A stretch of 10,449 nucleotides of DNA from positions 1 to 10,449 of the forward strand of contig JAJONP010000064.1 of NCBI GenBank assembly GCA_021323555.1, read 5' to 3'. Under the pieces are notes generated by a model. That model was not told where the DNA came from. It worked only from the letters and a program-made list of their open reading frames with translations, and made no database searches. This document shows, piece by piece, positions 5,666 to 10,449 of this stretch (position 1 is the stretch's first letter; each line of letters opens with the position of its first letter). This DNA is from Gammaproteobacteria bacterium. GTDB taxonomy: Bacteria > Pseudomonadota > Gammaproteobacteria > DSM-16500. Both the position numbers and the translations under genes were made by a program.

Positions 5666-7189
5666 TCATCCAATTTTTCTAAAAAGCGATTTTTTAAAAT
5701 CATTCTGGTAAGCATTAACTATACTTCCTGTTTTGGATTCAATGATTGAGTTTTTATTTTTGTGAATAGTTGCAAAATCGGAAGATAATCCCTTCATGCT
5801 GTTTTCGTAGTTTAACCATTTGATAGTACATTTTTTTCTTTTTATAAATTTTTTCCAATCCTGGGGTGAGTCGGGTAGCTTTATTTGATCAAGATTATCT
5901 CTGTCAAATCCAAATCCTATAAAAATCATAACTTCTGCATTGTTTATTTTTTCCGCGATGCTTTCTATTTTTTGTTTTTGCTCCAAGTCTGATTCGTCGT
6001 GATTTTTTCTTTCTTCAAACATTGTTTTAATATTCCTTCTTGATCTGTAAGAAAAATGTAGCCTTTTACCGCTCTCTAAATATTGGGAAATATCATACAG
6101 TTCTGGATCGGGAAAGTATGCACCATAGGTCTCTAGGCTAAATGGTATATGACCATATACATGGTATATATTTTTTTTATTTATAAAGCTTTTTGCTAAG
6201 TTGTTTTTTTTAAAAGATTCTATTTTGCCAAGTTTATCTGACAAGAAGTAATCAAGGCTTGTATCGTAATTGAAAGTAACTATTGTTAGTTTATTTTCGA
6301 GAAGTTTATTAGGATTGATTGAACAACCTGATGTAATATCATTTAGGAAATAAGGATACCAATCATTTTGCTCTTTCTTTTTTTTCTTTTCTAAATTTTC
6401 TGGAATATGGAAATTTTTTTTATTTTCCCTTTTTAGTAAGGAATAAACTATCATTGTTTTAGCTGCTATTTCATGTGAAGGATTATCTCGCAAGAAAATA
6501 TCAATAGAGACGGGATTGAAATCATTTAGTATTTCGTATAGCTGACGGAATTTTTCTATATTTTTAATTTGTGTTTTAAAAAAAAACTTTTCTTTGTATG
6601 AAAAAAGTCCTCTTTCTTGGGAGAAAGAAATTTTCTCTGTGCCTATCTCTTGCTCGTGCGGCTTTAAAGCAAGATAATTGTTTCTTTGTATAATTGCTTT
6701 GCTAATCGAAATCTGGTCGGTTGAGTTTTTGAGCTGCAACTCGTTTAAAGAATAATTTTTTGTCCTAAATGTTTTACGAGAATAGCTTCTTATAAGAAGA
6801 GATAGAGGGGCGCCAACCTGATTTCCTGATATGACTTGCACAGTTCCTTTATTTTCAAATTTTATATCCGAAGAAGCATTATGTCCCCACAAGAAATTAT
6901 ATCCTTTTAAGGTAGGTTCGGGAAGAAGTTCGTTTGTCAATGAGTTTTTATCAAGAGATAGTATTTCATCGCAAAAATCCAAATCTAACCACGTAATGGG
7001 ATAATCTTCCTTATCTCCTTCTGGAGCATCATTAAAATAATAGTTTTCTTTTTCTACTGGATTTAGCGGTAACAATACAATATCTTTCATATCTTCTAGA
7101 ATTTCAGCTATCAGCTCTTTGCCTAGGGGGAAATCATAAGGCTTGCTAGCACCAGCGCCTAAAATAATCACCGTTTCTTCTTCAAACAT
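5666..7189 (-). CDS. SIR2-like domain protein, probable NAD-consuming anti-phage effector
   Basis: A 507-residue protein with SIR2_2-type features. At the N terminus is the Rossmann NAD-binding motif GAGAS at 11-15 in VIILGAGASKPYDFPLG. SIDIFLRDNP follows at 228-237, a motif common in SIR2-like defence proteins. Then come TIVTFNYDTSLDYF (302-315), the putative catalytic-His region IYHVYGHIPF (341-350), and MIFIGFGFDRDNLD (421-434). No membrane segment or signal peptide is seen, so it is cytoplasmic. Relatives in Thoeris, SIR2-HerA, DSR and Argonaute-linked systems degrade NAD+ on phage infection and abort growth; that role here is inferred from the domain and island context. The middle part (50-300) I do not recognise and may be sensor or linker. 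ATG 7189 has AGGGA about 10 bases upstream. Composition is very AT-rich with many Lys and Asn, unlike dacB, which points to transfer. The frame is intact, with no obvious operon partner; the divergent neighbour is broken. Confidence 0.82.
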   Translation of the reverse strand: MFEEETVIILGAGASKPYDFPLGKELIAEILEDMKDIVLLPLNPVEKENYYFNDAPEGDKEDYPITWLDLDFCDEILSLDKNSLTNELLPEPTLKGYNFLWGHNASSDIKFENKGTVQVISGNQVGAPLSLLIRSYSRKTFRTKNYSLNELQLKNSTDQISISKAIIQRNNYLALKPHEQEIGTEKISFSQERGLFSYKEKFFFKTQIKNIEKFRQLYEILNDFNPVSIDIFLRDNPSHEIAAKTMIVYSLLKRENKKNFHIPENLEKKKKKEQNDWYPYFLNDITSGCSINPNKLLENKLTIVTFNYDTSLDYFLSDKLGKIESFKKNNLAKSFINKKNIYHVYGHIPFSLETYGAYFPDPELYDISQYLESGKRLHFSYRSRRNIKTMFEERKNHDESDLEQKQKIESIAEKINNAEVMIFIGFGFDRDNLDQIKLPDSPQDWKKFIKRKKCTIKWLNYENSMKGLSSDFATIHKNKNSIIESKTGSIVNAYQNDFKKSLFRKIG

Positions 7190-7277
7190 CCTATTTTATT
7201 CCCTACTAAAAAGCTACCAAATTCAAAGGCAGGTATTGTAACAAAACTACTCAACTTGTACAGTTGTGTAGAAATAG

Positions 7278-7307
7278 GAGCATCTAGTTTGTCACGAAGT
7301 GATGCTC
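7278..7307. promoter_or_regulatory. Nested palindrome upstream of the SIR2 gene (possible operator)
   Basis: GAGCATC (7278-7284) is repeated inverted as GATGCTC (7301-7307), and inside it TCAC-GAA-GTGA (7292-7302) forms an 11-base operator-like dyad. It lies about 90 bases upstream of the SIR2 start in the divergent intergenic region. A repressor site is inference; no regulator gene is visible in the window. Confidence 0.35.
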
Positions 7308-7469
7308 AATTTTGAGATAAATAATAGAAGTAGGCAAAGCAGGAATGACAACGCGAAAAGGTTAATTTAAATACAATGGGGCGGTAAATATAAAAAACTA
7401 CAAGATCAATCCATTGCGGGCATCTGGCAAGGCCACTTTTTATTCAAAAAAATAATTTAGAAAATTATA

Positions 7470-7507
7470 GAAAATGGCTTCATTGCTCTTATTTATTGGC
7501 CATTTTC
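7470..7507. repeat. Inverted repeat in the SIR2/helicase divergent gap
   Basis: GAAAATGGC (7470-7478) pairs perfectly with GCCATTTTC (7499-7507), 9 bp around a 20-base loop. It lies just upstream of the helicase-remnant promoter. It could be a regulator site or a terminator-like structure; there is no following T run. The rest of the 469-base gap (7190-7658) holds no ORF that I can support. Confidence 0.45.
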
Positions 7508-7557
7508 AGTCTACTATCTTATGTTTCCGATCACTTAAGAAAATATTGGTTTTTACC

Positions 7558-7586
7558 TTGACACGATATTAAGCTACCCTTAGCAT
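7558..7586 (+). promoter_or_regulatory. Sigma70-type promoter of the nuclease-helicase remnant
   Basis: A consensus TTGACA (7558-7563), a 17-base spacer and TAGCAT (7581-7586) lie about 70 bases before ATG 7659. Transcription from here would run through the helicase remnant and into the HEAT-repeat frame. Confidence 0.6.
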
Positions 7587-7658
7587 TTCATCCACAAATA
7601 TATCAGGGGAGGGGAGATGAGGATTTAGCAAGGATAGCCGCCCTTATCCATCTTAGAT

Positions 7659-8404
7659 ATGAGAGCGTTAGATTTATTGTTGACAATACTTAATCATTCT
7701 TTCAACTGGAATGATATACATACTAAACTTTTAAACTATAGTTCTTCACAAAAAAGTTTAGTAGGAAAAGTATTTGAAGAATTTTGCAAATATTATTACC
7801 TAGTAGAGCCGACCGTAAAACATGATTATAGGAATGTCTGGCTTTTTTCAGAAATACCTCACAGTGTAAAGAAGAAACTTAATATTGGAAAAATTGATCA
7901 TGGTGTTGATCTTGTTCTGGAAGGTTATGATGGAACTTTTTCTACTGTCCAATGCAAATTTAGAAAGGCGATCAAGCTGATCACTTTATTGTGTTTACAA
8001 ATGCGTCAGGTCTTGATCGACACTCGCTATCAAAAAAATTAAATAAATTAAATCTTGTTACTTTTGGTGATCTTATAAATATTTCATTATCAACTATTTC
8101 CGAAATGAAATACTGTATTGTCGGGCTGAATAATAAAAAAATAATATTAAGCAGCCCCGGGAATATCAGAAGGTAGCAATAAAAGAAGTAATTGATGGCT
8201 TTAAACGGAAAGATAGAGGGCAATTGATATTGCCGTGTGGAGCAGGAAAAACGCTTGTTTCTTTATGGATAAAAAAGGCTTTAAATGTAAAACATACACT
8301 CGTATTGGTGCCTTCTTTAGCTTTATTAAAGCAAATAAAAAATGAATGGAATGCAAATAATGAACATTATATACCTTATATTTGTGTTTGCTCAGAAAAA
8401 GATC
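7659..8404 (+). pseudogene. Restriction-type PD-(D/E)XK nuclease / SF2 helicase, frameshifted and truncated
   Basis: The 5' part of a large restriction-like helicase. In frame from ATG 7659, residues 1-102 form an Mrr-like nuclease domain: FEEFCKYYY (Glu40/41), HGVDLVLE (Asp84) and TVQCKFRK (Gln98, Lys100), i.e. D-x13-QxK. At about 7966-7978 the frame shifts; coding resumes as DHFIVFTNASGLDRHS and LVTFGDLINIS. The gap between QCK and HFIVFT is much shorter than in relatives as I recall them, so some 25 codons also seem lost. A second shift falls in an A7 run (8135-8141), where one more A would restore NIKQPREYQKVAIKEV. There the helicase starts: Q motif PREYQ, Walker A LPCGAGKT (about 8231-8254), and motif Ia-like TLVLVPSLALLKQI. 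Homology stops near EKD (8401), where HEAT-repeat DNA begins; the DEAD/H box and all later motifs are absent. No active enzyme can be made. Confidence 0.8.
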
Positions 8405-9463
8405 AAGCAAGCCAACTTGCCTGAAGGGGCCCTGCGGGCTCTCGTGGATAAACTCGAAGACCCAGAAATGGGCATCCGTTGCACCACAGCCTCTATCGTG
8501 AGCAAGCAGGTCCACTTGCCTGAGTGGGCTCTTCGGGCTCTCGTGGATAAACTTGACGCCCCGCAAAGGGATGTCCGATGCAGTACGGCTTTTATTCTGG
8601 GAGCGCAAGCTGACTTACCTGAGTGCGCTCTTCGGGCTCTCGTAAATAAACTCAAAGACACAGATAAAGAAGTCCAAAATGCCGCGGCAGAGGCCTTGGG
8701 TAAGCAAGCCAACTTGCCTGAGGGGGCACTGTGGGCCCTCGTGGATAAAATCGAAGTCACACAGCAGGGAGACCTACAAGAGGAGGTTCGAAACACCGCG
8801 GCATCTGCTTTGAGTAGTCAAGCCAACTTGACTAAGGAGGTACTGTGGGCTCTGGTGGATAAACTCGAATGTCCACCATCAGACATCCAAAGGGCTGCGG
8901 CCTCTATTCTGCGCAATCATCAAGCTAACTTACCTAGGTGGGCAGTGCGTAGAATCGCAGCCCTAGACAGAAATAATATCCGACACCTCATGTCCTCTAT
9001 GTGGAGAAGGCTAGTCAACAGCTTACCTAAGGAAGCATGGAAAGCTCCAGAAGTGGACGTTCGAAGCTACCCGGCAAAATACTTAGGTCCACTACTCTTT
9101 CTACGTTTAAAAGAAACTCCTGCTTTATTCTTAGATTATGCGAGACTCGCTCCAACTGAAAACGACAAGAAACAGTATTTTACTTATTTTCTGGACCATA
9201 GCACCACTCCTATTTACATTGATCCTAAAGAAGGACTACCTATAGAGGAAAAGGATATTCCCCTATTTAAACAGGCTGTTGAAGAATTTAAACAGAAATA
9301 TCAGCTTGAAGATACTCAACCACTTCAAGAAACACCTGCTGCCAGAAATTGGCATGGACATATCTTTTTAGGGAATAGGTCCACTCTGACGAATATTGAT
9401 AGTGGTCGGGATAAAGTACAGGAGGAGCCAGACAGCACTTCTTCTAGCTGTGCTATGATGTAA
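8342..9463 (+). CDS. HEAT-repeat protein, 5'-truncated and fused to helicase-derived sequence
   Basis: The frame opens at ATG 8342, but the first 21 or so residues (to FAQKKI) are an out-of-frame reading of the helicase remnant. The genuine protein starts near Lys22-Gln23 (8405-8408) with no native start codon. Residues 23-193 are five tandem HEAT/armadillo-like repeats of 33-38 residues, consensus QANLPEGALRALVDKLED plus VRxAAASALGK, and a sixth begins with QANLPRWAVR. A C-terminal region I do not recognise (about 205-325, e.g. YLGPLLFLRLKETPALFLDY) follows, then a polar tail ending DSTSSS and Cys370-Ala-Met-Met. HEAT solenoids bind proteins; in Legionellales such proteins can be secreted effectors, but secretion is not shown here. 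DNA is clearly GC-richer than the SIR2/helicase DNA. The frame may be translated from ATG 8342 or be silent; the original N terminus is missing. Confidence 0.75.
   Translation: MNGMQIMNIIYLIFVFAQKKIKQANLPEGALRALVDKLEDPEMGIRCTTASIVSKQVHLPEWALRALVDKLDAPQRDVRCSTAFILGAQADLPECALRALVNKLKDTDKEVQNAAAEALGKQANLPEGALWALVDKIEVTQQGDLQEEVRNTAASALSSQANLTKEVLWALVDKLECPPSDIQRAAASILRNHQANLPRWAVRRIAALDRNNIRHLMSSMWRRLVNSLPKEAWKAPEVDVRSYPAKYLGPLLFLRLKETPALFLDYARLAPTENDKKQYFTYFLDHSTTPIYIDPKEGLPIEEKDIPLFKQAVEEFKQKYQLEDTQPLQETPAARNWHGHIFLGNRSTLTNIDSGRDKVQEEPDSTSSSCAMM
8408..8920 (+). repeat. Tandem 99-bp HEAT-repeat coding units
   Basis: Units start at 8408, 8507, 8606, 8705 and 8819, each with CAAGC(T/C)-like DNA coding QxxLP. 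The first three are exactly 99 bases (33 codons), the fourth 114 and the fifth 102. Near-identical blocks recur: AAGCAAGCCAACTTGCCTGA is the same at 8405 and 8702, and CTCTCGTGGATAAACT recurs. Such identity favours unequal crossing-over and may explain how the gene lost its 5' part. Confidence 0.9.
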
Positions 9464-9990
9464 TCCCGTGAAGGGGAGAGGAAACCTAGTGCAACTAATT
9501 GTTTTCCTTGATATGGTAGAGATAGACAAGTAAGTGCCCATTTGAAATGGATAAAACTATATAATGAAAAGCAGGATTCGGATTACGTTTCTCGGCTTTG
9601 AGGTATTTCAATACCTACCTTCTTGCGCTCCGACTAACGAGGCTTATAATGGAGAAAAGCCTGAAGAGTCTAAAAACTTAAGGGTGCTGTAATGTTTTTG
9701 TTGCATGGACAAAGGTAAAAATGAGGAGAGGTGAAGCCTGCAGAAACCCTATCCATTTAAGCAGAAAATAGCGCCCGCACTGGGAGCATCCTAATAAAAA
9801 AGCGATAAAGCAGCTTGGCTATCTTGTGTACTTAGGCAGGCTAAGTCAACTTACTCTATGAACAAGGATAAAGCCAGCTGCAGAAAATAGGAAGCGATAG
9901 AATAAAGGGTTATGCAACTGATAATATGTGATAGTATATCTACCCTAACACAAACTCGCATTATTTCGATGTTATCATCATCATATAGGG

Positions 9991-10005
9991 ATCGTATATT
10001 ACGAT
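9991..10005. promoter_or_regulatory. Perfect dyad upstream of the coiled-coil gene (possible operator)
   Basis: ATCGTA-TAT-TACGAT is a perfect 6+3+6 palindrome 56 bases before the start codon, in an AT-rich promoter-like stretch. Size and symmetry fit a dimeric repressor site; no cognate regulator is seen. Confidence 0.35.
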
Positions 10006-10027
10006 AGACGTTTTAACAATTTGACTC

Positions 10028-10047
10028 AACCGGCAAGTAATCCGGTT
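10028..10047 (+). promoter_or_regulatory. Hairpin next to the ribosome site of the coiled-coil gene
   Basis: AACCGG (10028-10033) pairs with CCGGTT (10042-10047) around an 8-base loop. The ribosome site AAGGA (10049-10053) starts two bases after the stem, and the ATG follows 7 bases later. A stem this close could modulate translation, which is inference. Confidence 0.35.
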
Positions 10048-10060
10048 TAAGGACTTTTAC

Positions 10061-10449
10061 ATGTATGGAAATAATTATGGGCCTAGACATCCTGGCGGGC
10101 CGAGCAACCCCGGTCCCTGTCACTCGGCCGCGGACCGAAAACCTGTCATACAGAAGCTTGTTGAAGGAAAGATGGAAGCTGAAGGCAAACTTGCCGAGCT
10201 GGAATGGAAGAAAGAGAGGGAAATAAAATACCTGGAAAGGACGAAGGAAAAGGAAAAAACGAAATTAAAGGAAGAAGCTGAAGGTAAAATTAAGCAGCAG
10301 CAAAAAGAAATAGATGACCTCAAGCTAGCAGTGAAAAAGGAAAAGGATGGAAAAGGAAAGCTAGCTGAAGAGAAAGAGAAGGAGCTTCAAAAAGTACGTA
10401 CGCAACTGGTAACCCAAACGCAAGAAGCTGAAAAAAAAGAGAAGGAGCT
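10061..10449 (+). CDS. Charged coiled-coil protein, 5' part (runs off the window)
   Basis: ATG 10061, with AAGGA 7 bases upstream, opens a frame with no stop to the window end (129 codons plus 2 bases). Residues 1-19 are Gly/Pro/Asn-rich (MYGNNYGPRHPGGPSNPGP). From about residue 30 the protein is almost all Glu, Lys, Leu, Ala and Gln: KLVEGKMEAEGKLAELE, KYLERTKEKEKTKLKEE, KQQQKEIDDLKLAVKKEK, KELQKVRTQLVTQTQEAE. This gives heptad-like hydrophobic spacing, i.e. a long coiled coil. There is no signal peptide or membrane segment, so it is cytoplasmic or exported by a non-Sec route. No family recognised; coiled-coil proteins of this type are common among effectors of intracellular bacteria, but also as structural or SMC-like proteins. 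Being beside a HEAT/CaaX gene is only weak support for an effector. Confidence 0.75.
   Translation, partial: MYGNNYGPRHPGGPSNPGPCHSAADRKPVIQKLVEGKMEAEGKLAELEWKKEREIKYLERTKEKEKTKLKEEAEGKIKQQQKEIDDLKLAVKKEKDGKGKLAEEKEKELQKVRTQLVTQTQEAEKKEKE

Larger units (their letters stand above)
9464..10060. other. 600-base stretch with no supported gene
   Basis: Both strands are broken by frequent stops. The only ATG frame of note is 9564-9692 (42 codons, MKSRIRITFLGFEVFQ..., no ribosome site), which I do not support as a gene. Visible structures are a small hairpin ACTTAG/CTAAGT (9830-9835 / 9841-9846, loop GCAGG), the dyad at 9991-10005 and the hairpin at 10028-10047. It may be decayed coding DNA or a long leader of the next gene. 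Confidence 0.5.

Noticed and set aside
8201..8796. Two long minus-strand open frames opposite the HEAT repeats
   Set aside because: They are antisense shadows of the 99-bp repeat units (repeated ARRAHSGK-type peptides), with no ribosome sites.
8408..8920. Regularly spaced repeats considered as a CRISPR array
   Set aside because: The units are contiguous 33-codon coding repeats without spacers and translate to HEAT motifs.
9564..9692. 42-codon frame MKSRIRITFLGFEVFQYLPSC..., with a lipobox-like LPSC
   Set aside because: No ribosome site, a poor hydrophobic signal core, and it lies in stop-rich DNA; it cannot be distinguished from chance.

Overview
The window looks like a chromosomal segment from an AT-rich gammaproteobacterium. 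GreA, PBP4/DacB and tRNA-Lys are of gammaproteobacterial type. The Lys/Asn-rich genes, a eukaryote-like 33-residue HEAT-repeat protein ending in a CaaX-like tetrapeptide, and a long charged coiled-coil protein suggest a host-associated lineage. A member of the Legionellales (Coxiella/Rickettsiella/Diplorickettsia-like) is my best guess, made from sequence feel and not from any search.

Backbone (1-3667): the 3' end of greA with a strong intrinsic terminator; dacB (a periplasmic D,D-carboxypeptidase/endopeptidase of peptidoglycan maturation) behind a TATAAT box; a sodium/proton:dicarboxylate-amino acid symporter with a clear sigma70-type promoter and unusual substrate-site residues; and a tRNA-Lys(UUU) gene with its own near-consensus promoter.

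Integrated accessory region (from about 3668 to at least 8404): immediately 3' of the tRNA lies a lambda-type tyrosine integrase on the minus strand, pointing toward the tRNA. This is the usual arrangement of an element integrated at a tRNA 3' end. Three TTAGAAA repeats at exact 11-bp spacing sit between tRNA and integrase. Upstream of the integrase, in the same transcription direction, is a frameshifted, short ArdA-type antirestriction reading frame that I read directly from the sequence. It is preceded by a striking 75-bp imperfect palindrome with perfect 24-bp arms. Next come an ORF remnant, an intact AT-rich SIR2-like protein (probable NAD-consuming anti-phage effector), and a divergent restriction-type gene (PD-(D/E)XK nuclease domain plus SF2 helicase) that is decayed by two frameshifts and truncated. 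The cargo of antirestriction, SIR2 and nuclease-helicase makes this a small, partly eroded defence island. Only the SIR2 gene and the integrase look intact.

Fusion and effector-like region (8405-10449): at about 8405 the helicase remnant is abruptly joined to the 3' part of a GC-richer HEAT-repeat gene, with no native start, giving a chimeric open frame. The HEAT protein ends in Cys-Ala-Met-Met, a possible host prenylation signal. A roughly 600-bp noncoding stretch follows, with small palindromes. The window then runs off inside a new gene for a Gly/Pro-led, highly charged coiled-coil protein.
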